In this document: positions 7,789-16,641 of the stretch, piece by piece
How positions within the stretch are numbered: the first letter of the stretch is position 1
How the letters are laid out: the number at the start of each line of letters is the position of its first letter
From: SZUA-309 sp965232595
GTDB taxonomy: Bacteria > Pseudomonadota > Gammaproteobacteria > Pseudomonadales > Azotimanducaceae
Length of the DNA stretch: 64,000 nucleotides
Reading direction: 5' to 3'
Assembly: GCA_965232595.1 (NCBI GenBank)
Contig: OZ246983.1
Coordinates: forward strand, 2,666,001-2,730,000
The notes under the pieces: model-generated
What the model was told of the DNA's origin: nothing
What the model saw: only the letters and a program-made list of their open reading frames with translations
Databases searched by the model: none
Position numbers and translations under genes: made by a program

Positions 7789-8638
7789 GACGGACAAACC
7801 TGAACCGAGCCTGGAAGCCGGGGTGCTCTACGTGGTGGCGACGCCCATTGGACACCTGGACGACATCTCGCGACGAGCGCTGGATGTCCTGAGCGCCGTG
7901 CAGACGATCGCCGCCGAGGATACCAGACGGACGCTGTCACTGCTGCGCGCCTATGCCCTGGAAGCGCCGAAAGTCGTGGCGCTGCATGAGCACAACGAGA
8001 TCGAGGTTGCTGCCCGGCTGCTGACCCAACTGCAGGCCGGGAGCACGGCAGCGCTGGTCAGTGACGCCGGCACGCCGCTACTGTCGGATCCGGGCTATCA
8101 CCTGGTGCGCATGTGCTTCGAGGCGGACGTGCCGGTGCGCCCGGTACCCGGGCCGAGCGCGGTGATCGCGGCGATGAGCGTCTGCCCGCTGCCGTTGAGC
8201 GGCTGCCGCTTCGAGGGGTTTCTGCCGGCTCGGGCGGGTGCCCGCAAAGCGACGCTCACCAGCTTGCTGGAAGCCGGGCCGCCGGTGGTTTTCTTCGAGG
8301 CGCCGCACCGGCTCAGAGATTGCCTGCTTGCGCTGGCCGCGCTCGCCCCGGAGCGGCAACTGTTTGTCGCCCGGGAGATGACGAAGCGCTTCGAGACCTA
8401 CCTGGTCGGCACGCCGGCAGAACTGATCGAGCAGATGGATGCCGCGGAGCAGTGGCGCGGGGAAGTGGTCTGCATACTCGAAGGGGCAGGGGACCACAGT
8501 GCCGGCACGGCTGAGCAGCAGCGGGTGATGCGGATTCTGGCGGCGGAGCTGTCGCCCGCGCAGGCGGCTCGCCTGGGCGCGCAGATTCTCGGGGTGAAGA
8601 AAAAGGAACTGTACGGGCTCGGCAGTGACGGCGACTAG
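7787..8638 (+). CDS. rsmI: 16S rRNA 2'-O-ribose C1402 methyltransferase RsmI
   Basis: 283 residues of the SAM-dependent tetrapyrrole-methylase fold. Signature segments are LYVVATPIGHLDDISRRAL, AAEDTRRTLSLL, ALVSDAGTPLLSDPGY, PVPGPSAVIAAMS, FEGFLPAR and FFEAPHRL, plus the C-terminal helical tail ending GVKKKELY. RsmI methylates the ribose of C1402 in the decoding centre together with RsmH, whose gene lies 1.2 kb downstream. The frame is open upstream, but this ATG gives the family N-terminus. Confidence 0.94.
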   Translation: MTDKPEPSLEAGVLYVVATPIGHLDDISRRALDVLSAVQTIAAEDTRRTLSLLRAYALEAPKVVALHEHNEIEVAARLLTQLQAGSTAALVSDAGTPLLSDPGYHLVRMCFEADVPVRPVPGPSAVIAAMSVCPLPLSGCRFEGFLPARAGARKATLTSLLEAGPPVVFFEAPHRLRDCLLALAALAPERQLFVAREMTKRFETYLVGTPAELIEQMDAAEQWRGEVVCILEGAGDHSAGTAEQQRVMRILAAELSPAQAARLGAQILGVKKKELYGLGSDGD

Positions 8639-8681
8639 CGGCCTGGGCGCTGCTTAAGGCAATTGCCGTTATACTGCAGAA

Positions 8682-9080
<399 letters not shown>

Positions 9081-9134
9081 GTTTTTTCGCTCTTTTTTGC
9101 TCTTGTTTGGACTTAAACCCTCTTTTTTTAGTCC
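9081..9134 (+). terminator. T-rich 3' region after rnpB with an imperfect stem-loop
   Basis: Right after helix P1 of RNase P RNA there are two T-runs (9082-9087 and 9093-9098). GGACT (9109-9113) can then pair with AGTCC (9130-9134) and, with one bulge, AAA with TTT, the loop holding a seven-T run. This probably ends rnpB transcription, but it is not a classical GC hairpin. The next 130 bases are AT-rich and hold no gene that I can see. Confidence 0.4.
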
Positions 9135-9268
9135 GAAACGTTCTCAAACTTAATGTAGATTCTAGATATTCCCGCCTAGTAGAGGTTTTATCGACAATAA
9201 CCACTAAATCCCACCCCAGATAGCCGAAAAAACCCTTATGAATCCGAGAGTTATGGCTTTCAGGCTGG

Positions 9269-9296
9269 TTGACAGGGTTTCTCTCCGCCATATAGT
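9269..9296 (+). promoter_or_regulatory. Strong sigma-70 promoter of the dcw cluster (Pmra)
   Basis: A consensus TTGACA at 9269-9274 and TATAGT at 9291-9296 are 16 bases apart. Start of transcription is expected near 9303, directly before the MraZ operator. It is the best promoter seen in the window and probably drives mraZ through much of the division cluster. Confidence 0.8.
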
Positions 9297-9305
9297 GTGG
9301 CGATC

Positions 9306-9330
9306 TGGGATTTTGTGGGAAAAAGTGGTT
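9306..9330 (+). promoter_or_regulatory. MraZ operator: three 10-bp-spaced TGGG repeats
   Basis: TGGGA (9306-9310), TGGGA (9316-9320) and the weaker TGGTT (9326-9330) are separated by exactly 5 bases each. MraZ of E. coli is known to bind TGGGN direct repeats with 5-base spacers just downstream of its promoter, and the arrangement here is the same. Binding would place MraZ at about +4 to +28 and repress the cluster, an autoregulatory loop. Confidence 0.8.
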
Positions 9331-9378
9331 TTTCCGGGCCAATTCCCTGGCTGAACGGAAGAGCATTGGGTGGGGATC

Positions 9379-9834
9379 ATGTTTCGCGGGATCAACTCGG
9401 CAACCCTCGACGGTAAGGGGCGCATGGCGCTCCCTACCCGCTTTCGGGAATCGCTCATGGTTGCGTCCGAAGGAAAGATCGTCGTCACCATCGATACCGG
9501 CGAGAAGTGCCTGCTGCTCTACCCCCTGTTCGAGTGGGAGATTGTCCAGCGCAAGCTGGAAGGTCTGCCGAACATCATCGAGAACGCCCGGCGCCTGCAG
9601 CGACTGCTGATCGGCCATGCCACCGACGTGGAGATGGACGGTCAGGGCCGGATCCTGCTGCCGGCCATGCTTCGCGGCTTCGCCAACCTGGAGAAGAAGC
9701 TGGTGCTGGTGGGCCAGGGCAACAAGCTCGAGATCTGGAGCGCCGACCACTGGCAGGCGCGAATGGATGACTGGCTGTCCGACGAGTCCGGGCTGGCCAC
9801 GGATGCGGACGAATTCACCGGCCTTTCTGTGTGA
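9379..9834 (+). CDS. mraZ: Transcriptional regulator MraZ
   Basis: 151 residues with two SpoVT/AbrB-like repeats: MFRGINSATLDGKGRMALPTRFRE and MDGQGRILLPAMLRGFA. LLYPLFEWEI and LVGQGNKLEIW are also typical. MraZ forms a ring-shaped oligomer that represses the dcw promoter. The ATG at 9379 gives the family start; a GTG three codons earlier is less likely. The end overlaps rsmH (GTGA). Confidence 0.96.
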   Translation: MFRGINSATLDGKGRMALPTRFRESLMVASEGKIVVTIDTGEKCLLLYPLFEWEIVQRKLEGLPNIIENARRLQRLLIGHATDVEMDGQGRILLPAMLRGFANLEKKLVLVGQGNKLEIWSADHWQARMDDWLSDESGLATDADEFTGLSV

Positions 9835-10808
9835 GCGATGCATCGCACCTGCCGGTACTGCTGAAGGAGGCGATCGAGGCGGTGACCATTCGGGCACCTT
9901 ACTGGGAGAACGCCGATCACGCGGGGCTGTACGTCGATGCCACTTTCGGGCGTGGCGGTCATGCCCGGGCGCTGCTGGAACGCCTCGGTCCGGATGATCG
10001 CCTGCTGGCGATCGATCGTGATCCGGAGGCCATCGCCGCAGGCAGGCGGCTGATGGCCGAAGAGCCGCGGCTGACCGTGCAGCAGGCGCGTTTTTCCGAG
10101 CTCGCCCAGGTGCTGGCCGATGCAGGCGTCGGCCGGGCGCGGGCGGTGCTCATGGATCTGGGCGTTTCCTCGCCGCAACTCGATGACCCGAGCCGCGGCT
10201 TCAGCTTCAGGGCCAGTGGCCCGATCGACATGCGCATGGATCCGGAAACCGGTGAGCCTGCCGGTGACTGGCTGAATCGTGCGGAAGAGAAAGAGATTGC
10301 CCGGGTCATCCGAACCTATGGCGAAGAGCGCTTCGCAAACCGGATCGCCGCCGCCATCGTCCGGGCCCGGCCGCTCGAGGACACCCGGGCGCTGGCAGAC
10401 GTGATTCGCAGCGCCGTGCCCAGCCGTCGTGGCGGTCGCGGCGAGAAGAAGAGCGATGACGCCACCCGTTCCTTCCAGGCCATCCGCATGCACGTCAACG
10501 AAGAGCTCGAGGAGATCGATGCCGGCCTGCAAGCCGCCTTCGACGTGCTAGAGCCCGGCGGCCGGCTGGCCGTGATCAGCTTCCACTCCCTGGAAGACCG
10601 GGCTGTGAAGCGGACCTTCAGGCGTCTCGCCAGTGGCCCGGCGCTGCCGAAAGGGCTGCCCGTGCGCGCCGCTGAGGTGGCGCCAGACGGCAGGATAGTC
10701 GGCTCGCCGATCCGCGCGGATGCGCGGGAGCTGGCGGCCAACCCCCGGGCTCGAAGCGCCACGCTCCGGGTTCTGGAGCGCTCGTCGACCGAGGCTGAAT
10801 CCACATGA
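9831..10808 (+). CDS. rsmH: 16S rRNA m4C1402 methyltransferase RsmH (MraW)
   Basis: 325 residues from a GTG that overlaps the mraZ stop. SAM-binding and family motifs: VDATFGRGGHARALLERL, LLAIDRDPEAI, DLGVSSPQLDDPSRGFSF, DMRMDPETGEPAGDWLN, YGEERFANRIAAAIV, FQAIRMHVNEELEEI, ISFHSLEDRAVKR. RsmH adds the N4-methyl group to C1402, the same nucleotide that RsmI modifies on the ribose. Overlaps ftsL by 4 bases (ATGA). Confidence 0.97.
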   Translation: MSDASHLPVLLKEAIEAVTIRAPYWENADHAGLYVDATFGRGGHARALLERLGPDDRLLAIDRDPEAIAAGRRLMAEEPRLTVQQARFSELAQVLADAGVGRARAVLMDLGVSSPQLDDPSRGFSFRASGPIDMRMDPETGEPAGDWLNRAEEKEIARVIRTYGEERFANRIAAAIVRARPLEDTRALADVIRSAVPSRRGGRGEKKSDDATRSFQAIRMHVNEELEEIDAGLQAAFDVLEPGGRLAVISFHSLEDRAVKRTFRRLASGPALPKGLPVRAAEVAPDGRIVGSPIRADARELAANPRARSATLRVLERSSTEAEST

Positions 10809-11071
10809 GCGGTCGGACGTTTGCTCTGTTCGCTCTGGCGCTGGCGTTCGCCGTGCTCTCCGGGATTCAGGTCGCCATCGGCACCCAGGACGTGCGCGAG
10901 CGTCATCGGGCGCTGCAGGCACTGCAGCTCGAGCTCGACCGGGCGGTGGAGATGTACAGCCGGCTGCAGCTGGAGCTGGCGGCGGTTGCTGCTTATCAGA
11001 ACGTGGAGCGGACGGCGGAAGAGTCTCTGGGCATGTCGTTTCCCTCGGACGTCGAGAGGGTCTCGCCCTGA
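10805..11071 (+). CDS. ftsL: Cell division protein FtsL
   Basis: 88 residues: a short N-terminus, one membrane helix (ALFALALAFAVLSGIQVAIGT) and a periplasmic heptad coiled coil (RHRALQALQLELDRAVEMYSRLQLELAAVA). This is the bitopic FtsL topology; it joins FtsB and FtsQ and activates FtsWI. Sequence is poorly conserved, so the call depends partly on its place between rsmH and ftsI. Overlaps both neighbours. Confidence 0.93.
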   Translation: MSGRTFALFALALAFAVLSGIQVAIGTQDVRERHRALQALQLELDRAVEMYSRLQLELAAVAAYQNVERTAEESLGMSFPSDVERVSP

Positions 11072-12729
11072 TGGCCTGGCGCCACTTCACGCTCGTCGGT
11101 TTCTTTCTGCTGGCCAGCCTTGGCCTGGTGGTGCGGGTCGCCTACCTGAACGTGACCGAAGGCCAGTTCCTGATCGACCAGGGCGAGCGCCGCTCCATCA
11201 AATCGCAGGAAATTGCCGCCCATCGAGGCGTTATCTACGACCGGTTCGGCGAGCCGCTGGCGGTCAGCACCCCGGTGGCCGCCGTCTACACCAACCCGCG
11301 TTCTGGCGCCCTGGATCCGGACAGTCGGGCCCAGCTCTGCGCCGTGCTGGAGCTCGACTGCGGCCAACTCGCCCGGGACCTCGAGAAGCAGGCAAACCAG
11401 AGCTTTGCCTATATCCAGCGTGGCGTTGCCTGGGAAGCCGTGCAGCAACTCAGGGCGCTGAACCTATCCGGCGTCGAGTTCATCAAGGAGTACCGGCGCT
11501 TCTATCCGGCCGGCGAGACAACGGCACACGTGGTGGGCATCACCGATATAGATGACGTCGGCATCGAAGGCATCGAGAAGTCTTTCGAGTCGACGCTGCA
11601 GGGTGAGCCAGGGCGTCGGGTGGTGCTGAAAGATCGGCGCGGCAACGTGATCAAAGACCTGGATTCCGGCCAGGCTGCCCGGTTCGGCGCCGACCTCACG
11701 CTCAGCATCGATCTGCGCCTGCAGTTCCTGGCCTACCGGGAGCTGAAAGCTGCCGTGCAGAGTCATCGGGCGATCTCCGGCGCCATGGTCATGCTCGACG
11801 TCGAAACGGGCGAGATCCTCGCCATGGTCAATCAACCCGCCTACAACCCCAACGATGTGCTCACCAGTACCTACGGCATGCGCAACCGGGCGGTGACCGA
11901 CATCTACGAGCCGGGCTCCACCATGAAGCCGTTCGCCGTGCTGGCGGCGCTGGAGAGCGGCAAGTTCGAGCGCAGCACGCTGATCGACACTGCACCGGGC
12001 TGGGTCCGGGTGGGCAGAGATACGGTGCGTGGTAAGAACCGCGGCCGGATCAGCATGGAAACGGTACTGAAGAAGTCGAGTCAGGTCGGCATTGCCAAGA
12101 TCGCCATGGAGCTAGATGAGCGGGCGGTATTCGAAGTCATGACCCGGGGTGGCGTCGGCGAGTATCTCGGCGTCGGCCTGCCCGGTGAGGTGAACGGCAA
12201 GCTGACCGATGCCCAGCTCAGCAAGCCCATCGTGCGGACCACGCTTGCCTTCGGTTACGGGCTCGCCATCACCCCATTGCAGCTCGCGGATGCCTACATG
12301 ACCCTCGCCCTGGGTGGCGTTCGTCGGCCTGTCAGCATCCTGCGCCAGGAAGTGGCGCCGGCAGGCGTGCGGGTGTACGACGCAGACCTGGTGGCCGAGC
12401 TGGTGCGGATGATGGAAGGGGTCACCGAGCAGGACGGCACGGCGGCCGGGGCGAAGGTGGCAGGCTATCGGGTGGCGGGCAAAACCGGCACGATCCGCAA
12501 AGTCGGCGCCAATGGCTACGATGATGGCCGGCACGCGGCCTGGTTCGCCGGGATGATTCCTGCGACCCGGCCTCGGATCGTTACGGTGATACTGATCGAT
12601 GAACCTCAGGGCGAAGAGTATGGCGGTGGCGACGTGGCGGGTCCGGTCTACGGCCGCGTCATGGCCAGGGCCGTACACCTGCTCGGCATCCCGCCGGACG
12701 ACCTGCAGCTGGCGGAGGCGTCACCGTGA
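11071..12729 (+). CDS. ftsI: Peptidoglycan D,D-transpeptidase FtsI (PBP3)
   Basis: 552 residues: a short cytosolic start, one membrane helix (LVGFFLLASLGLVVRVAYL), a pedestal domain (AHRGVIYDRFGEPLAVSTP) and a penicillin-binding transpeptidase domain. Active-site motifs are SxxK as S283-TMK and KTGT at 471-474. The second motif, normally SxN, reads S336-S-Q338, so the usual Asn is Gln. FtsI makes septal peptide crosslinks with FtsW. The ATG is preferred to longer upstream frames because it overlaps the ftsL stop (TGATG) and gives the normal length. Confidence 0.95.
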   Translation: MAWRHFTLVGFFLLASLGLVVRVAYLNVTEGQFLIDQGERRSIKSQEIAAHRGVIYDRFGEPLAVSTPVAAVYTNPRSGALDPDSRAQLCAVLELDCGQLARDLEKQANQSFAYIQRGVAWEAVQQLRALNLSGVEFIKEYRRFYPAGETTAHVVGITDIDDVGIEGIEKSFESTLQGEPGRRVVLKDRRGNVIKDLDSGQAARFGADLTLSIDLRLQFLAYRELKAAVQSHRAISGAMVMLDVETGEILAMVNQPAYNPNDVLTSTYGMRNRAVTDIYEPGSTMKPFAVLAALESGKFERSTLIDTAPGWVRVGRDTVRGKNRGRISMETVLKKSSQVGIAKIAMELDERAVFEVMTRGGVGEYLGVGLPGEVNGKLTDAQLSKPIVRTTLAFGYGLAITPLQLADAYMTLALGGVRRPVSILRQEVAPAGVRVYDADLVAELVRMMEGVTEQDGTAAGAKVAGYRVAGKTGTIRKVGANGYDDGRHAAWFAGMIPATRPRIVTVILIDEPQGEEYGGGDVAGPVYGRVMARAVHLLGIPPDDLQLAEASP

Positions 12730-14216
12730 CGGCCGTGGCGATCCCCCTGCAGAACCTGCTGGCCGAGCTCGAGATCAGCGGCGTGCCGGAGGCGGTTGGC
12801 GCGCTGTCGGTAACCGGGATCAGCGATGACTCCAGAGCCGTCTGCGCGGGCGATTTGTTTGTCGCCGTACGCGGCGAAGCCAGTGACGGCCATGACTACG
12901 TGGCGGCAGCAGCAGCCTCTGGCGCGGTTGCGATCCTGGCGGAACGGGACGTGGCGGCCGACGTCCCGGTGCTGGTGGCGGATGATCTGAAGCGTCAGCG
13001 CAGCGCCGTGGCGGATCTGGTCTACGCGCAGCCGAGCGCTGCCCTGACCTGCGTTGGGGTGACCGGCACCAACGGCAAAACGTCCATCGCCTGCTACGTC
13101 GCCGAGCTGGCGGCCAGGCTCGGCCGGCCGGCGGGGTACATGGGCACCATCGGTTGGGGCGAGCCCGGCGCGCTGTCGGCAGCGAGCCTGACCACCGAGA
13201 GCGCCATCATGGTGCAGGCGCGGTTGGCAGACTTCAGAGATCGTAGCCTGGACTGGGCCGTGCTGGAGGTGAGCTCGCACGCGCTGGATCAGCACCGGGT
13301 CGACGCGGTCCGATTCAACTACGCGGTGTTCAGCAACCTGTCACGAGACCACCTGGACTACCACGGAGATTTTGAGAGTTACGGCCGCGCCAAAGCCCGT
13401 CTGTTCCGCTTCCCGGAGCTGGCGGCGGCGGTGATCAATCTGGACGACGACTTCGGTCGAGCCCTGGCCCAGGAGCTGGCCGGCGCCGTCGAGGTGCTCG
13501 GCTACGGCGAGGATGTTGCCGCCTCGATCCGCTGGTCAGAGCTCGACTACCACAGCGCCGGCGTCCGCGGCTGCTTCCACACGCCCTGGGGCGACGCGCG
13601 CTTCGAGCTGCCCCTGTTCGGGGACTTCTCGGTGGCCAACGCGGCGGCCGCGCTGGCGGTGCTCTGCCACTCGGGCTGCTCGCTGCCGGACGTGGTGGCG
13701 GCGCTCGCGACGCTGACGCCGGTGCCCGGCAGGGTGGAGTTTTTTACCGGGGCGCCGACGCTGGTGGTGGATTACGCGCACACCCCGGACGCGCTGGCGA
13801 AGATGCTGGCGTCCCTGCGGCCGCACCTGGCTGACGCCGAGGGAGAAAAAAGCCGGTTGATCTGCCTGTGCGGCAGCGGCGGAGATCGTGACCGGGGCAA
13901 ACGCCCGCTCATGGCGGCCGCAGCCTGCGAGCATGCGGACGAGGTCTGGCTGACCAGCGACAACCCGCGAAGCGAAGACCCCGCCGCCATCATCGACGAC
14001 ATGCTGCAGGGCGTCCCGGCCAACGCCAGCGTCCAGGTCTGCGTCGACCGGCGTGAGGCCATCGAGGCTGCGGTGCGCTCGGCGGGCGCCGGTGATCTGG
14101 TGGTGATTGCGGGCAAGGGCCACGAGGACTACCAGGAAGTAAACGGGCAGCGGCTGCCCTTCGATGATCGGGCCATTGCGCGCGCCCTCACCCATCCGCC
14201 TACGGAGGGCAACTGA
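12726..14216 (+). CDS. murE: UDP-MurNAc-tripeptide synthetase MurE (meso-DAP adding)
   Basis: 496 residues from a GTG overlapping ftsI. Mur-ligase domains in order: N-terminal UDP-binding (VTGISDDSRAVCAGDLFVAVRG), central ATPase with P-loop GVTGTNGKTS, and C-terminal domain with VVDYAHTPDALAKML, CLCGSGGDRDRGKRP and TSDNPRSEDP. DNPR is the known signature for meso-diaminopimelate as substrate. It acts in the cytoplasm on UDP-MurNAc-L-Ala-D-Glu. The next gene starts on its stop codon (TGATG): there is no room for murF. Confidence 0.96.
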   Translation: MTAVAIPLQNLLAELEISGVPEAVGALSVTGISDDSRAVCAGDLFVAVRGEASDGHDYVAAAAASGAVAILAERDVAADVPVLVADDLKRQRSAVADLVYAQPSAALTCVGVTGTNGKTSIACYVAELAARLGRPAGYMGTIGWGEPGALSAASLTTESAIMVQARLADFRDRSLDWAVLEVSSHALDQHRVDAVRFNYAVFSNLSRDHLDYHGDFESYGRAKARLFRFPELAAAVINLDDDFGRALAQELAGAVEVLGYGEDVAASIRWSELDYHSAGVRGCFHTPWGDARFELPLFGDFSVANAAAALAVLCHSGCSLPDVVAALATLTPVPGRVEFFTGAPTLVVDYAHTPDALAKMLASLRPHLADAEGEKSRLICLCGSGGDRDRGKRPLMAAAACEHADEVWLTSDNPRSEDPAAIIDDMLQGVPANASVQVCVDRREAIEAAVRSAGAGDLVVIAGKGHEDYQEVNGQRLPFDDRAIARALTHPPTEGN

Positions 14217-15298
14217 TGCTGCTCTGGCTGACTGAGTTTCTCTCCGAGTACATTTCCGGCTTCTCGGTGTTCCAGTACCTGACGTTCAGAACCATGGTCA
14301 GCGTGGTCACCGCGCTGGCGATGTCGCTGCTGATCGGGCCCTACGTGATCGACCGCCTGTCGCATCACCAGATTGGCCAGACCGTGCGCGAAGACGGGCC
14401 GGAAAGTCATTTCAGCAAGGCCGGCACGCCGACCATGGGTGGCGCGCTCATCCTAATCGTCATCCTGATCACGACCCTGGCCTGGGGTGATCTCAGCAAC
14501 CGCTACGTGTGGACGGTGCTGCTGGTGACGCTGGCGTTCGGGGTCATCGGCTGGATCGACGACTACCTGAAGATCTCGCGGAAGAACAGCAAAGGCCTCA
14601 TCGCCCGCTGGAAGTACCTCTGGCAGTCCGTGATCGCCATCGGTGCGGCCTGGTTTCTCTACTCGACGGCCTCGCTGCCAGCGGAAACCGAGCTCATCGT
14701 GCCTTTCTTCAAGGAAGTAGCGATCCCGCTCGGCATCGGCTTTCTCTTTCTCACTTACTTCGTCATCGTCGGCACCAGCAACGCCGTCAACCTGACGGAT
14801 GGCCTGGACGGGCTCGCCATCATGCCGACCGTCATGGTCGGTGCCGCCCTTGGCCTCATCGCCTACCTGGTGGGCCACGTCGAGTTCTCTGAGTACCTGC
14901 AGATTCCCTACATTCCGCTCGCCGGTGAGCTCGCCATCTTCTGCGGCGCGCTGATTGGCGCCGGGCTCGGCTTTCTCTGGTTCAACACCTATCCGGCTCA
15001 GGTGTTCATGGGTGACGTAGGCGCGCTGGCGCTTGGTGCGGCCCTCGGCGTGGTGGCGGTGATCGTCCGGCACGAGATCGTGCTGTTCATCATGGGTGGG
15101 CTGTTCGTGCTGGAAACGGTATCGGTCATCCTTCAGGTCGCGTCGTTCCGGCTGACCGGCAAGCGCATCTTCCGCATGGCGCCGATTCATCATCACTTCG
15201 AGCTGAAAGGCTGGCCCGAGCCCCGGGTGATCGTCCGCTTCTGGATCATCACCCTGGTGCTGGTGCTGATCGGCCTTTCCACGTTGAAGCTGAGGTAG
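14216..15298 (+). CDS. mraY: Phospho-MurNAc-pentapeptide transferase MraY
   Basis: 360 residues, the E. coli length, with about ten membrane helices. Family motifs: GPESHFSKAGTPTMGGALI, GWIDDYLKI (aspartate pair), NAVNLTDGLDGLAI, WFNTYPAQVFMGDVGALALG and FRMAPIHHHFELKGWPEPRV. MraY makes lipid I from UDP-MurNAc-pentapeptide and undecaprenyl phosphate at the inner membrane. It overlaps murE by one base. Confidence 0.97.
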   Translation: MLLWLTEFLSEYISGFSVFQYLTFRTMVSVVTALAMSLLIGPYVIDRLSHHQIGQTVREDGPESHFSKAGTPTMGGALILIVILITTLAWGDLSNRYVWTVLLVTLAFGVIGWIDDYLKISRKNSKGLIARWKYLWQSVIAIGAAWFLYSTASLPAETELIVPFFKEVAIPLGIGFLFLTYFVIVGTSNAVNLTDGLDGLAIMPTVMVGAALGLIAYLVGHVEFSEYLQIPYIPLAGELAIFCGALIGAGLGFLWFNTYPAQVFMGDVGALALGAALGVVAVIVRHEIVLFIMGGLFVLETVSVILQVASFRLTGKRIFRMAPIHHHFELKGWPEPRVIVRFWIITLVLVLIGLSTLKLR

Positions 15299-15300
15299 CG

Positions 15301-16641
15301 TTGGCGGCAGGAAGAACCATAGTCATCGGCCTCGGCGTAACAGGAATCTCCTGTGTCCGCTATTTTGTCAGAAGCGGCCAGGCGGCGAACCTGACGGTGG
15401 TCGATACCCGGCAGGCGCCGCCCGGGCTGGCTGCGCTCAGAGCCGAGCATCCGGAGGTGAGCGTGCAGACGGGCGTCACCCGGCTGGACTTCAGCGGCGT
15501 GGAGCGAATCGTGGTCAGCCCCGGCGTGGCCCTGACCGATGACGTGCTCACTGGCTGCCCGCCTGAGGTTCAGATCTCCAGCGACATCGACCTCTTCTGT
15601 GAAGCGGCGGACGCGCCGATCGTTGCCGTGACCGGTACCAACGGCAAGAGCACGGTCACCTCGCTGGTCGGTCATCTGCTCGACGCTTCGGGGATTCGGG
15701 CTCAGGTCGGAGGAAACCTGGGCGAGGCGGCGCTCGACCTGCTCCTCGCAGATGCGGACGTCTACGTACTCGAGCTCTCCAGCTTCCAGCTGGAGCGCCT
15801 GGCCAGCCATCACTTCGCCGCCGCAACCATTCTCAACATCACCGAGGATCACCTGGATCGGCACGGTGACATGGCCGCTTACGTTGCTGCCAAGCAACGC
15901 ATATATCGGGATTGCGATCTGGCCGTTGCCCATCGCGGTGAGTCGGCAACTTATCCGGAAGGTGATTGCCCGACCACTTCCTTCGGCGTCGACGAGCCGG
16001 CGCCGGGCGAGTGGGGCGTCGTCAGCAGAGGTGCGGATCGCTGGCTGGCGCGTGGCGACGAGCCGGTTGTTGCCAGTGACGAGTTGCCGATTGCCGGCGC
16101 CCACAACGAGCTCAACGTGCTTGCGGCCATGGCCCTGGCCACCGCTCTGGGCGCGGAGCTCCCGGCGATGGCCGCTGCGATCGGCAGCTTCCAAGGCCTG
16201 CCGCACCGCTGCGAGCGCGTCGCGACGCGGGCAGGCGTGAGCTACATCAACGACTCTAAAGCCACCAACGTTGGCGCGACCCGGGCCGCGTTGATCGGCC
16301 TGGGTGAGATCAAGAGCGGCGAGGAGCCGCACATCGTGCTGATCGCCGGTGGTGATGGTAAGGACGCCGACTTCAGCCCGCTGGCGGAAGTGGTGGCCCG
16401 CTTCGCCAAAGCCGTGGTGCTGATCGGCAGAGACGGGCCTCTGCTCGGCGCTGCCCTCGGCGCACGGGTACCCCACCACAACGCGTCTTCCATGGCGGAG
16501 GCGGTCACCCTGGCAGCGCAGCTGGCCGCGCCGGGGGATCTGGTGTTGCTGTCGCCGGCCTGTGCCAGCTTCGATATGTACGAAAACTTCTCGGCTCGGG
16601 GTGATGACTTCAGCCGCTGCGTGGAGGCAATCGCGGCATGA
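15301..16641 (+). CDS. murD: UDP-MurNAc-L-alanine--D-glutamate ligase MurD
   Basis: 446 residues from a TTG preceded by GAGG. N-terminal Rossmann-like domain (IVIGLGVTGISCVRYF), ATPase domain with P-loop AVTGTNGKSTVTSLVGHLL, ELSSFQLE and LNITEDHLDRH, and C-terminal LPHRCERVATRAGVSYINDSKATN...AGGDGKDADF. It adds D-Glu to UDP-MurNAc-L-Ala in the cytoplasm. Starts two bases after mraY and ends with an ATGA overlap into ftsW. Confidence 0.96.
   Translation: MAAGRTIVIGLGVTGISCVRYFVRSGQAANLTVVDTRQAPPGLAALRAEHPEVSVQTGVTRLDFSGVERIVVSPGVALTDDVLTGCPPEVQISSDIDLFCEAADAPIVAVTGTNGKSTVTSLVGHLLDASGIRAQVGGNLGEAALDLLLADADVYVLELSSFQLERLASHHFAAATILNITEDHLDRHGDMAAYVAAKQRIYRDCDLAVAHRGESATYPEGDCPTTSFGVDEPAPGEWGVVSRGADRWLARGDEPVVASDELPIAGAHNELNVLAAMALATALGAELPAMAAAIGSFQGLPHRCERVATRAGVSYINDSKATNVGATRAALIGLGEIKSGEEPHIVLIAGGDGKDADFSPLAEVVARFAKAVVLIGRDGPLLGAALGARVPHHNASSMAEAVTLAAQLAAPGDLVLLSPACASFDMYENFSARGDDFSRCVEAIAA

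Noticed and set aside
10720..11070. Extended N-terminus of ftsI
   Set aside because: Upstream codons lie in rsmH and ftsL; the ATG at 11071 is coupled to the ftsL stop and gives normal FtsI length and topology.
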